Source of the DNA: JACCWP01 sp963801045
GTDB lineage: Bacteria; Actinomycetota; Actinomycetes; Propionibacteriales; Nocardioidaceae
DNA: 64,000 nt
Reading direction: 5' to 3'
NCBI GenBank assembly: GCA_963801045.1
Contig: CAWDDC010000003.1
Location: 310,001 to 374,000 of the forward strand
Shown piece after piece: positions 36,550 to 45,010 of this stretch. Both the position numbers and the translations under genes were made by a program. The notes under the pieces are model-generated. The model was not told the origin of the DNA and ran no database searches. It worked only from the letters and a program-made list of their open reading frames with translations. The first letter of the stretch is position 1. The number at the start of each line of letters is the position of its first letter.

Positions 36550-37443
36550 TCACCGGGTGACCGCTGCCGCCGGCGACACCGCGGGGTCGTCGCGCCGGGC
36601 GCGTCCGCCGCGGTCCGCATGGCCGCGAGCAGGGTCTCGAGCTGCGCGGGGTCGGTGGTGAAGCAGCCCAGCTCGTGGTCGACCTTGCCGGTGCCGTGGT
36701 AGTCGCTGGACCCGGTCGCCACCAGCCCGAGCTCGGCGGCGAGCGCGCTCAGCCGCTGCGCGTCGTCGGCCGACTGGTCGCGGTGCCAGGCCTCCAGCCC
36801 GGTGAGTCCCTCGGCGGCGAGGTCGGCCACGGTCTCGGCGGTGAGCACCCGGCGGCTGCCGCGCGTCCACGGGTGGGCGAGCACGGAGACACCGCCCGCG
36901 GCGGTGACCAGGTGCAGCATCTCGTTCAGCGGCGCGGCGTGCCGCAGCACGTACGCCGGCCGGCCGGGCGACAGGTAGCGGTCGAACGCCTCCGTACGCC
37001 CGGCCACCTCGCCCGCGGCGACCAGCGCGTCGGCCACGTGCGGGCGACCCAGCGCGGCCGCGTGGTCCGGCCACCGCGCGGACGTCGTCCACGCCGATGT
37101 CGAGGCCGAGCGCCTGCAACCGGCCGAGGATCGCCGGCAGCCGATCGTTGCGGCCGTCGAGGACCAGGCGCAGCTCGTCGGCCAGCGCCGGGTGCGTCGG
37201 GTCGACGCCGTAGGCGAGCAGGTGCACGCCGCGGCCCTCGTGGATGCAGGAGATCTCGAGGCCGGGGACGAAGCCGATCCCGACCTCGCGGGCCGCCGCA
37301 GCCGCCTCGTCCCACCCGACGGCGGTGTCGTGGTCGGTGAGCGCGACGACGTCGAGCCCAGCCGCCGCGGCCGCGCGTACCAGCGCCGCCGGGCTGTCGG
37401 TGCCGTCGGAGCGGTCGGAGTGGGTGTGCAGGTCCGCGCGCAC
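36550..37443 (-). CDS. PHP-domain phosphoesterase; frameshifted
   Basis: The PHP metal-binding motifs are clear: RADLHTHSDRSDG at the start, VALTDHDTAVG, GLEISCIHEGRGVHLLAYG, SVLAHPWTRG and the final GSSDYHGTG. Together they form a trinuclear metal site typical of YciV/RNase AM-like 3'-5' nucleotide phosphatases (3',5'-nucleoside bisphosphate phosphatase). Start is the GTG at 37443. An extra base near 37065 splits the gene; a second shift near 36590 is needed to reach the stop at 36550, otherwise the frame runs into MarC. Corrected length is about 295 residues. Confidence 0.8.
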   Translation of the reverse strand: MRADLHTHSDRSDGTDSPAALVRAAAAAGLDVVALTDHDTAVGWDEAAAAAREVGIGFVPGLEISCIHEGRGVHLLAYGVDPTHPALADELRLVLDGRNDRLPAILGRLQALGLDIGVDDVRAVAGPRGRAGSPARGRRAGRRGRGGRAYGGVRPLPVARPAGVRAAARRAAERDAAPGHRRGRCLRARPPVDARQPPGAHRRDRGRPRRRGTHRAGGLAPRPVGRRRAAAERARRRARAGGDRVQRLPRHRQGRPRAGLLHHRPRAARDPARGHADRGGRARRDDPAVSPAAAVTR

Positions 37444-37484
37444 GTTGGCGAGGGTAGCGACGGGCGCGGTCCGCACGGCGGCCG

Positions 37485-38133
37485 TCAGCCCGAGGGCCGG
37501 CGCAACCGCGGCGACAGCCCGGTGAGCGGCACCACCTCGAGCTCGCCGACGAGCTCGCGCAGGTCGACCAGCGTGGAGGCGTCCAGCAGCACCGCGGCCC
37601 CGGCCAGCGGCGGCCAGAAGATCAGCCACAGCCAGCGCCCGGACGGCCTCGCCCACGAGCACCTGCCGCTCGTCGTCGGTGTCGTCCACGAACCACAGCG
37701 GCGTCGGGTGCCCGCCGACGACCACCCGCGCGTCGGCGGGGCGGTTGGCCACGATGGCGCCGGGGTCGGGGGAGGCGAGCCCGCCGTAGCGGGCACCGAG
37801 TCCGACCCCCGGCTCCTCGGCCACCAGCAGCAGGTCGCCGGGCCCGCCCAGCGGCGCCGGACCGGACAGCGCCAGCACCGTCGCCACCGTGGTGTGGTCG
37901 ACCACCCGGCCGCACCCGCTGATCGACCACGACCGCGGCACCGGCCAGGGCAGCCAGGTCGGGAGCGGCGAGGCCGCGACGTGCTGCAGCAGCGCGTGCA
38001 CCGTGGGCTCGGCGAACCCGTGCAGACCCGGTACGGGTCCGTGCCGCTCACACACCCACCCGGGCCGGTCGAGGTCGGGCTCGACGGGGTCCCCGCAGCG
38101 CGGGCACCAGACGGACTCGGCGGACGGCGACAC
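37485..38133 (-). CDS. DUF6758-like actinobacterial protein; one frameshift
   Basis: The GTG at 38133 starts SPSAESVWCPRCGDPVEPDL, a Cys-x2-Cys zinc-ribbon-like element followed by CERHG. The central part contains GPGDLLLVAEEPGVGLGARY and the end WLIFWPPLAGAAVLLDASTL, with a possible single membrane-associated segment. The order zinc-ribbon protein, PHP phosphoesterase, MarC is recurrent in actinobacteria as far as I recall, which is why the DUF6758 assignment is offered. Function unknown. An extra base near 37628 divides the frame. Confidence 0.6.
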
Positions 38134-38179
38134 CCCACCGACCGTGGCCGAGCCGCCCGCGTGCCGTCAAGATGGCGCC

Positions 38180-38582
38180 GTGGCAGAAGCGGTGCGGTGT
38201 GTCGGAGCCGTGATCCACGACGACGCCGGTCGGCTGCTGCTGGTGCTGCGGGGCCGGGCCCCGGCCGCCGGCACGTGGTCGCTGCCCGGCGGGAGGGTGG
38301 AGCCCGGCGAGTCCGACGCGGTGGCCGTGCGGCGCGAGCTGCGGGAGGAGACCGGGCTCGAGGTCGAGGTCGGTGCGGAGGTCGGCCGCGTCGACCGGCC
38401 GGGGCTCGCGGGCTGCCCGCTACGACATCCACGACTACGCGTGCACCGTCGCCGGCGGCGCGCTGGCCGCGGGCGACGACGCAGCCGCCGTCCGCTGGGT
38501 CAGCCGGGCAGAGCTCGCCGACCTGACCTGCTCCCCCGGCCTGGTCGAGACGCTGACCGGGTGGGGCGTGCTGCCGCGGTAG
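38180..38582 (+). CDS. NUDIX hydrolase; one frameshift
   Basis: The Nudix box is complete: GGRVEPGESDAVAVRREL followed by REETGLEVE. The start VAEAVRCVGAVIHDDAGRLL fits the GTG at 38180. The frame changes near 38418 and continues as YDIHDYACTVAGGALAAGDD and VRWVSRAELADLT to 38582, giving about 133 residues. Such small Nudix enzymes hydrolyse nucleoside diphosphate derivatives, for instance 8-oxo-dGTP or NADH; the substrate is not apparent. Confidence 0.82.
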
Positions 38583-38587
38583 CGGGC

Positions 38588-39151
38588 TCAGCCGTTCCAG
38601 CACTGGATGACCGGCGCGCCGCGGTCGTCGCCGAGCGCGGAGACGGTCGCGGTGTCCAGCAGCAGGTGCCGCCCGAACTCGTACGGCTCGTCGACCCAGC
38701 GGGCGGACAGCACCCGGAGCAGGTGCCCGTGCGCGACCAGCAGGGTGCGGCCGCCGCGCTCCCGGCACCGGGCGATGACCCGGTCGCAGCGCGCCGCGAC
38801 CTCCTCGCCCGACTCGCCGCCCGGCGACGGGTGCGTCCAGACCGTCCAGCCGGGCACCGTCTCGCGGATGTCCGGCGTGCTCACGCCCTCGTAGTCGCCG
38901 TAGCGCCACTCGTGCAGGTCGGCGTCGACCTCGGCGGACTCGATGCCCGCCAGCCGGGCCGTGACGACGGCCCGTTGCAACGGGCTGGTCACCACCCGGT
39001 CGAACGACAGGTCTGCCAGCCGGTCGCGCAGGGTGCGGGCCTGCTCCTCGCCCTTCGGGGTGAGCGGCAGGTCGGTCGTCGACGTGTGCCGGCCGTCGCG
39101 GCTCCACTCCGTCTCGCCGTGCCGTACCAGCCACACTTCCGCGTCGGTCAT
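38588..39151 (-). CDS. histidine phosphatase family protein
   Basis: An intact 187-residue protein of the phosphoglycerate-mutase-like superfamily. It has the phospho-accepting His in LVRHGETEWS, the Arg in VTSPLQRAVVTA, HEWRYGDYEG in the middle and the second His in LLVAHGHLLRVL. The small size fits the acid phosphatase or fructose-2,6-bisphosphatase-like branch. It converges on the NUDIX gene with five bases between the stops and is followed upstream by the MaoC gene 12 bp away. Confidence 0.88.
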   Translation of the reverse strand: MTDAEVWLVRHGETEWSRDGRHTSTTDLPLTPKGEEQARTLRDRLADLSFDRVVTSPLQRAVVTARLAGIESAEVDADLHEWRYGDYEGVSTPDIRETVPGWTVWTHPSPGGESGEEVAARCDRVIARCRERGGRTLLVAHGHLLRVLSARWVDEPYEFGRHLLLDTATVSALGDDRGAPVIQCWNG

Positions 39152-39163
39152 CGCCGCTCCTCG

Positions 39164-39676
39164 TCAGATCGTCTCGCGCAGCGGTTCCGGCCGGCCGGGC
39201 TGCTCGCCGCCGCGGGCCTCGAGGTAGGACTGCTTCGGCACCATCACCTTGCGGGTGAAGGTGCACACCACGGTGCCGTCCTGGTTGTTGCCGACGGTCT
39301 CGACGTGCACGATGCCGCGGTCGTCCTTGCTGGTCGACTCCCACTTGTCCAGCACGGTGGTCTGCGCGTACAGGGTGTCGCCGTGGAAGGTCGGCGCCAC
39401 GTGCCGCAGCGACTCGACCTCGAGGTTGGCGATCGCCTTGCCGCTCACGTCGGGCACGCTCATGCCGAGCACCAGCGAGTACACGTAGTTGCCGACCACG
39501 ACGTTGCGACCGAACTGGGTCGACGACTCGGCGTAGTGGGCGTCGAGGTGCAGCGGGTGGTGGTTCATCGTGATCAGGCAGAACAGGTGGTCGTCGTACT
39601 CGGTGACCGTCTTGCCCGGCCAGTGCTTGTACACGGCTCCGACCTCGAACTCCTCGTACGTGCGGCCGAACTGCAT
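39164..39676 (-). CDS. MaoC-type (R)-hydratase, probable mesaconyl-CoA hydratase
   Basis: An intact 170-residue single hot-dog protein beginning MQFGRTYEEFEVGAVYKHWP and containing the hydratase site MNHHPLHLDAHYA with the catalytic Asp/His pair, GNYVYSLVLGMSVPDVSGKA and HVAPTFHGDTLYA. It closely resembles the MaoC proteins encoded with ethylmalonyl-CoA pathway genes in Streptomyces, where such an enzyme hydrates mesaconyl-CoA to beta-methylmalyl-CoA. The matching dehydrogenase and lyase candidates are in this window at 43.4 and 50.8 kb, but not adjacent. Confidence 0.75.
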   Translation of the reverse strand: MQFGRTYEEFEVGAVYKHWPGKTVTEYDDHLFCLITMNHHPLHLDAHYAESSTQFGRNVVVGNYVYSLVLGMSVPDVSGKAIANLEVESLRHVAPTFHGDTLYAQTTVLDKWESTSKDDRGIVHVETVGNNQDGTVVCTFTRKVMVPKQSYLEARGGEQPGRPEPLRETI

Positions 39677-39708
39677 GGGCGAGTTCCTTCCGGTGTGCCG
39701 ACGGACGC

Positions 39709-40763
39709 CTAACGCTCCCACGTCACGGGCACGCCGTGGCCCACCGAGGCGCCGAGGACGCCGGACGGCCCGGTCCGGAGCGGGCGGCCACTGCTCGGCG
39801 CGGACGAGGAACTCGTGCGCCGCCTGCGGCGTGCGCCGCACCGGCTCCAGCGAGAGGTGCACGAACGGTGCGTCGGCGTCGGCGGCCGCGGCCAGCCGCT
39901 CGACCTGCCGGCTCACTGCGGCCTGCTCGGCGGCGGCCAGGTACTGCCACATCACCGAGTGCCACAGCACCGTGCAGGTGCCCGGCACCAGCTCCAGGCC
40001 GCCGACCAGGTCCTCGGCCCGCTCTGCGCGCACCTCCGCCGGCACCGTCGCTGCCACGTCGAGCGCGCCGCGCAGCCGGTCCAGCCGGGCTCGCTGGTCC
40101 GGCCAGACGTACGCCGTCAGCAGGATCCGGCCCTCGGTCGTGGTCGGGTCGATCGGCGCGGGGTCGCAGCCGAACCGGGCCGCGATCCGCAGCGCCCGGT
40201 CGACGGGGGTCGGCCTGCCCTGCCACGCGCCGATCAGCTGCACCGGGCTGTCGGCAGGTCCCCAGGCACCGCCCACCCCGGTGCAGCGGTAGTGGTCGGC
40301 GCGCAGGTTGAGCCCGGCGCTGGCGCCGAGCTCGACCAGCCGCACCGGGAAGCGTGGTCGCGTCCAGCCGGAGCAGCGCGCCCACCAGCGCGGCCGACCG
40401 GCCGACCTCGTTGGTCTGCGGCGGACGCTCGAGGCCCGCCCGGACGGTGTCGGCGTGGGTGTCCAGCAGGTCGAGCAGCGCCGGCCAGGCCGCGTCGAGG
40501 TCCCAGCTGCCGCCGACGCTGGGGTAGTAGAGCGCGAGGTCGCCGGCGCGGCGCTCCAGCACCAGCCGGTGCACGGTGCCGAGCAGCCGCAGCGCGAGCG
40601 CCGACGGGCCGGGGTCGGCCTCGTGCCCGGCGAGCACCCGGTCGAGCGGTGGGGTCGTGCCGAGCCCGGCACCGATCCGCCGCAGCAGGCTCGCGTACAT
40701 CGGCGACCCGAGCTCGGCGCACGCGTCGGCCTGTCCCTCGACGGCCGACCGCAGGTCGGTCAC
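39709..40763 (-). CDS. DUF2332 protein (methyltransferase-like); two frameshifts
   Basis: The protein begins with GTG at 40763 and contains QTNEVGRSAALVGALLRLD, then, after an extra base near 40355, VRLVELGASAGLNLRADHY and later CTVLWHSVMWQYLAAAEQ, the features of the DUF2332 family. The VELGASAGLN motif looks like the SAM-binding glycine loop of class I methyltransferases. A second shift near 39775 leads to the end VGHGVPVTWER. Corrected length is about 345 residues. Function of the family is unknown. It sits two bases after the stress-protein stop. Confidence 0.75.
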
Positions 40764-40766
40764 CGC

Positions 40767-41243
40767 TCAGCGCTGGGTGGCGAGCCTGTCCAGCAGCGCT
40801 CGTGCGGCGTCGGCGTGCGCGTACTTGCACAGCACTTCGTACGAGGTCGCGACGACCGAGCTCTGCGAGGTGAAGTCACGCTTCCCGCCGGTCAGCGCGT
40901 AGCCGATGATCCCGAACACCGCGCCGAACACCGCGCCGGAGATGAGCGTCAGCAACAGCAGCAGGAAGCCGTTCTCCTCCGAGTTGGAGAACAGCATCAG
41001 CACGACGCCGATGAACAGGCCCCACCACGCGCCCCCCGCGGCGCCGGCCGCGGCCGCCCGGCCCTGGGTGAGGCGCCCGGTGACCCGCTCGACCATCCGC
41101 AGGCCGTTGCCGACGATCGTCACGTGCTGCACCGGGAAGTGCTCGTCGGACAGGAAGTCGACGGCCCGCTGGGCCTGCTCGTAGGTCTCATAGGTCCCGA
41201 CCGGCACCCCGGTCGGCGGGGTCGGCAGCTGCATCCTCGCCAT
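40767..41243 (-). CDS. general stress protein-like membrane protein
   Basis: An intact 158-residue protein. The N-terminal part PVGTYETYEQAQRAVDFL and VQHVTIVGNGLRMVERV is the fold seen in the general stress protein 17M (YflT-like) domain. It is followed by two glycine-rich hydrophobic segments, AAAAGAAGGAWWGLFIGVVL and LLLLTLISGAVFGAVFG, that should span the membrane, and a basic C-terminus. Function is unknown; relatives are widespread in actinobacteria. Confidence 0.75.
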   Translation of the reverse strand: MARMQLPTPPTGVPVGTYETYEQAQRAVDFLSDEHFPVQHVTIVGNGLRMVERVTGRLTQGRAAAAGAAGGAWWGLFIGVVLMLFSNSEENGFLLLLLTLISGAVFGAVFGIIGYALTGGKRDFTSQSSVVATSYEVLCKYAHADAARALLDRLATQR

Positions 41244-41392
41244 CGCCTGGCTCCTCGTCTCGCGCTCACGACCAGTCTCGCACTGTCGGCTGAGCGCCGG
41301 CTGAACGACCGCACCCGCGGACGTACCGATCCCCCTCCCCCTGCCGCGCCCGGCCCCGGATATGTTGGCCCCCGCCCAGGAAGGGGGAGCCC

Positions 41393-42232
41393 ATGAGCTC
41401 TGCTGACCAGACGAGTGCCCGCAGGAAGCGGCGAGCCGACAAGAAGGCCGTGCCCGGGTTCTTCGACGACTACCCGCGGTTCCTGGAGACCAGCCGCACC
41501 GCCTCCGGCCTGACCCGGCTCAACCTGCGCCACGAGGCCCAGATCGAGGCCAACAAGGACGTCCTCAAGGGTGCCCGGGTGCTCGACATCGCCAGCCACG
41601 ACGGACGGTGGTCGCTGGCGGCGCTGAAGGCGGGCGCCACCCACGTGACCGGCATCGAGGGCCGGCCCGAGCTCGTGCAGTACTCCAACGAGACGATGAA
41701 GCTGTACGGGGTCCCCGAAGGCTCCTACCGCTTCGTCGCCGAGGACATCTTCACCGCGCTCGAGCACGAGGACCTCGACGTCGACGTCGTGATGTGCTTC
41801 GGCTTCCTCTACCACACGCTGCGCTACCCCGAGTTCTTCTCGAAGGTGCGCAAGCTGGACGCCGACTACCTGCTCATCGACACCAAGGTGGCGCCCGGGC
41901 AGGGCCGCACCATCCGGGTGACCGCGGACGAGACCGCCCGCGAGGCGCACGCCGTGCAGGACGCCTACACCGAGGGCACCCGCACGCTGGTCGGAGCACC
42001 GACGCAGAAGGCGCTCCAGGTGATGCTGCGGGTCTACGGCTACGGCGTCGAGGACGCACACGACTGGGCGGCCATGATCAAGCGCATCGGCGGGACCGCC
42101 GAGGACATCGCGGCCTACACCAAGGGCCAGCGGGTGACCTGGCGCTGCCGCTTCGACCCCGCGGTGCTGCCCCCGTCGCTGGAGCCGACCCCGGAGCGCG
42201 AGGCCCCGGTCAGCTCGGTCGACCCCGACTGA
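41393..42232 (+). CDS. class I SAM-dependent methyltransferase
   Basis: An intact 279-residue protein beginning with a Lys/Arg-rich tail. The SAM-binding loop is GARVLDIASHDGRWSLAAL, followed by the acidic residue in VTGIEGRPEL and the segment DVVMCFGFLYHTLRYPEFF. It resembles methyltransferases that modify sugars or act near glycosyltransferase genes (DUF1698/CmoB-like core). It opens the glycan-modification region and converges on the sulfotransferase gene, whose end overlaps it by about 23 bp. A RBS (GGAAGGGGGAG) precedes the ATG. Confidence 0.8.
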   Translation: MSSADQTSARRKRRADKKAVPGFFDDYPRFLETSRTASGLTRLNLRHEAQIEANKDVLKGARVLDIASHDGRWSLAALKAGATHVTGIEGRPELVQYSNETMKLYGVPEGSYRFVAEDIFTALEHEDLDVDVVMCFGFLYHTLRYPEFFSKVRKLDADYLLIDTKVAPGQGRTIRVTADETAREAHAVQDAYTEGTRTLVGAPTQKALQVMLRVYGYGVEDAHDWAAMIKRIGGTAEDIAAYTKGQRVTWRCRFDPAVLPPSLEPTPEREAPVSSVDPD

Positions 42233-43338
42233 GCCACCCGGACACCACCCGCTTGCCCTTCGCACCGGCCCGGCGGGCCGTGTGCGCCGCGCGCGCCGCG
42301 GCGGTCGACGGCTGCTGCGCGGGCTCCGGGTCGCCTGTCCTGGGCAGCGCTGTCCTTGGCCTCGCCGGACCTGCGCCCGGTGCTTGGCCTCGCGCACGGC
42401 CGCGTCCACGGTCGACAGCGTGGTGGCCTCGGCGGCGAGGTAGAGGTCGGCGTACGTCTCCGCCACCTGGTCCAGCGCGGCGCTCGACTCCGGCCGGTGA
42501 CCCCCTGCCTCGACGATGCGCAGGATCTCCTGCCACACCTGCTCGGCGATGTCCTTGAGCGGCGTCGGCGCGTCGACGTCGTCCCACGTGACCTTGACCC
42601 GGTGCAGGCTCGGGTCGATGAACGCGTCGACCTCGGCGACGCCCGCGGGGTCCATGCCGTCGGCGCTGTCGCGCATCGACAGCCGCAGCGTCTCCGCCGC
42701 CCGGCCCAGCGTGGCGCGCCAGTCGGTCAGCAGGTCGGCGTAGTGGACGTACGCGCGGTCGGCGTCGCGGGTGTTCTGCTCGGTGACCAGCATCATCGCG
42801 ATCCAGTTCGCGGTGAACGTGGCGCCGGTGTACTTCGCCTCGGCGTCGTGCTTGCCGGGGTGGGCGTAGTAGGTGCTCTTGCTGCCCGACCACCTCCGCC
42901 GGGTGCCGGAGCATGGTGAGGAAGCCGGGACGCACGCCCGCCGCGGTCGCGCACTGCGACCACAGCGGCAGGAACCAGGTGATCCGCGGGTCCTTGACCA
43001 GCAGCTCCGGCGCCTCGCCGAGCTGCCCGGACAGCCACTCGGTCAGCTCGGCCCGCGGACGCGGCGCGCAGGGTCACCTCGTCGACGCGGGCCGCAGCGT
43101 CGGGTCGCGCGTCGCGCAGCACCACGCCGGCGCGGGACAGGTGCCGCCGGTGGAACGCGATCACCCACTCCGGCTCGAAGAAGCCGCGCGGGTTGCTCTT
43201 GCTGGGCGGGATCTCCGGCTGCGGGATGTGCAGGCCGAGGTACTTGAGCGCACCCGAGACGGTGCTCGTGCCGCTGCGCCCGGACCCCGCGACCATGACC
43301 AGCCGAGACGCCGCACTCGGTCCCGACACCGGATCCAC
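42210..43338 (-). CDS. sulfotransferase family protein; three frameshifts
   Basis: The 5'-PSB loop for PAPS binding, VMVAGSGRSGTSTVSGAL, lies near the N-terminus, and KSNPRGFFEPEWVIAFHRRH follows. After a shift near 43058 the next part reads LLVKDPRITWFLPLWSQCA, with the typical KDPR motif and MLRHPAEVV. A third segment (after 42892) has YYAHPGKHDAEAKYTGATFT and ends in a basic tail after another shift near 42365. Corrected length is about 375 residues. Such proteins transfer sulfate from PAPS to a carbohydrate or lipid. Start is taken at the GTG at 43338. Confidence 0.75.
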
Positions 43339-43424
43339 GACCACACTCCTCCTCGACGCACCCACGAGCCCAGCAACGATCCCGCGCCATCGTAGAGGCG
43401 GCACCGGGACGGGTCGCGCCGCGG

Positions 43425-44621
43425 TCAGCGCGCGGCGTAGTCCTCCAGCAGCCGGCGGCCGATGATCATCCGCTGGATGTCGGCCGTGCCCTCGCCGATC
43501 AGCAGCATCGGCGCCTCGCGGTAGAGCCGCTCGATCTCGTACTCCTTGGAGTAGCCGTAGGCACCGTGGATGCGGAACGAGTCCTCGACCACCTGGTGGC
43601 AGTACTCGCTGGCGAGGTACTTCGCCATGCCGGCCTCGAGGTCGTTGCGCTCACCCGAGTCCTTGGTACGCGCCGCCTTGACCATCATCTGGTGGGCCGC
43701 CTCGACCTTGGTGGCCATCTCGGCGAGCCGGAACAGCACCGCCTGGTGCTCGGCGATCTTCTTGCCGAACGTCTCCCGCTGCTGGGCGTAGGCGATGCCG
43801 AGCTCGAACGCGCGCAGGGCGACGCCGCACCCCCGCGCGGCGACGTTGACGCGGCCGACCTCGACCCCGTCCATCATCTGGTAGAAGCCCCTGCCCTCCT
43901 CGCCGCCGAGGACCTGGCCGGCCGGGAGCCGGTAGCCGTCGAGGACCAGCTCGGTCGAGTCGACGCCCTTGTAGCCCATCTTGTCGAGCTTGCCCGGGAT
44001 GCTGAGCCCGGGCGCGACCTCGCCGAAGCCCGGCTCCTTGTCGATGAGCAGGCAGGACATGTTCTGGTGCGGCCGCTCCGAGCCGGTGTCGGTCTTGACC
44101 AGCACCGCGACCAGGTTCGACGTGCCCCCGTTGGTGATCCACATCTTCTGCCCGTTGACGACGTAGTCGCCGCCGTGCTGCCGCACCGCCTTGGTGGTGA
44201 TCGCGCTGACGTCGGAGCCGCAACCAGGCTCCGACATCGAGAAGGCGCCGCGAACGTCACCGGTCGCCATCCGCGGCAGGTACTTCTCCTGCTGCTCGGC
44301 GGTGCCGTGCCGCTGCAGCATGTAGGCCACGATGAAGTGGGTGTTGACGATCCCGGACACGCTCATCCAGCCGCGGGAGAGCTCCTCGACGGCGAGCGCG
44401 TACGTCAGCAGCGACTCGCCGAGCCCGCCGTGCTCCTCGGGGATCATCAGCCCGAACAGGCCGAGCTCCTTCAACCCCTCGACGATCTCGGTGGGGTAGG
44501 CGTCCTCGTGCTCGAGGGCGGTCGCGTGCGGGAGGATCTCCCTGTCCACGAAGGTGCGGACCGTGCGGACGATCTCGTCCTGCACCTCCGTGAGGCCATC
44601 GGTCCGGCACAGGCGGGCCAT
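43425..44621 (-). CDS. acyl-CoA dehydrogenase, possibly methylsuccinyl-CoA dehydrogenase type
   Basis: An intact 398-residue flavoprotein with the acyl-CoA dehydrogenase signatures GAFSMSEPGCGSDVSAITT, KMWITNGGTSNLVAVLVKT and, near the end, HGAYGYSKEYEIERLYREAP followed by LLIGEGTADIQRMIIGRRLL. The catalytic Glu of the family is expected at the IGEGT segment or its equivalent. The N-terminus and the run GVEVGRVNVAARGCGVALRA match the Streptomyces enzyme encoded beside crotonyl-CoA carboxylase/reductase genes. That suggests a branched or dicarboxylic acyl-CoA substrate, but this remains inference. It interrupts the glycan cluster. Confidence 0.85.
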   Translation of the reverse strand: MARLCRTDGLTEVQDEIVRTVRTFVDREILPHATALEHEDAYPTEIVEGLKELGLFGLMIPEEHGGLGESLLTYALAVEELSRGWMSVSGIVNTHFIVAYMLQRHGTAEQQEKYLPRMATGDVRGAFSMSEPGCGSDVSAITTKAVRQHGGDYVVNGQKMWITNGGTSNLVAVLVKTDTGSERPHQNMSCLLIDKEPGFGEVAPGLSIPGKLDKMGYKGVDSTELVLDGYRLPAGQVLGGEEGRGFYQMMDGVEVGRVNVAARGCGVALRAFELGIAYAQQRETFGKKIAEHQAVLFRLAEMATKVEAAHQMMVKAARTKDSGERNDLEAGMAKYLASEYCHQVVEDSFRIHGAYGYSKEYEIERLYREAPMLLIGEGTADIQRMIIGRRLLEDYAAR

Positions 44622-44727
44622 GCGTGTCCCTTCGCTGTCAGAGGGCGCCCGGTGACGGGCACCGGCAGTATCGCCGAGTGGGTACGGACCGCCCATGACT
44701 GGGCTCACACCCGGTGCGGCGCGTCGC

Positions 44728-45009
44728 TCAGCCGGGCGGGTCGAGCCGGTCCAGGGCTGCGCGCACCCGCGCGTCGTCGCGGTCCATGGCGGGCACCAGC
44801 AGCTCGCTCACCACGTCGGCGAGCTCGGCAACGCGGCGCTGGAGCTGGCGCTCCTCGTGCAGGCTGTGCTCGAGCTCGGCCACCCTGGCATCGAGGCGGT
44901 CGATCCGCTTCAGCGCGCGGTTGAGCCGTTGCGGCGCTTCCACGGGGTCGGCCGCCGGTCCGGGGCGGCGCCGGCGGAGCGCCGCCTGTGCCTTCGAGAT
45001 CGCTCCCAC
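44728..45009 (-). CDS. short coiled-coil protein (DUF6752-like)
   Basis: A 93-residue protein with a basic N-terminus (ISKAQAALRRRRPG) and a heptad-rich helix, RLNRALKRIDRLDARVAELE continuing to VVSELLVPAMDRDDA. The GTG at 45009 lies one base after the LicD-methyltransferase stop, so it belongs to that operon. It looks like a coiled-coil scaffold. Small proteins of this type accompany glycosyltransferase genes in Nocardioides, but I cannot name a function. Confidence 0.6.
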   Translation of the reverse strand: MGAISKAQAALRRRRPGPAADPVEAPQRLNRALKRIDRLDARVAELEHSLHEERQLQRRVAELADVVSELLVPAMDRDDARVRAALDRLDPPG

Positions 45010-45010
45010 G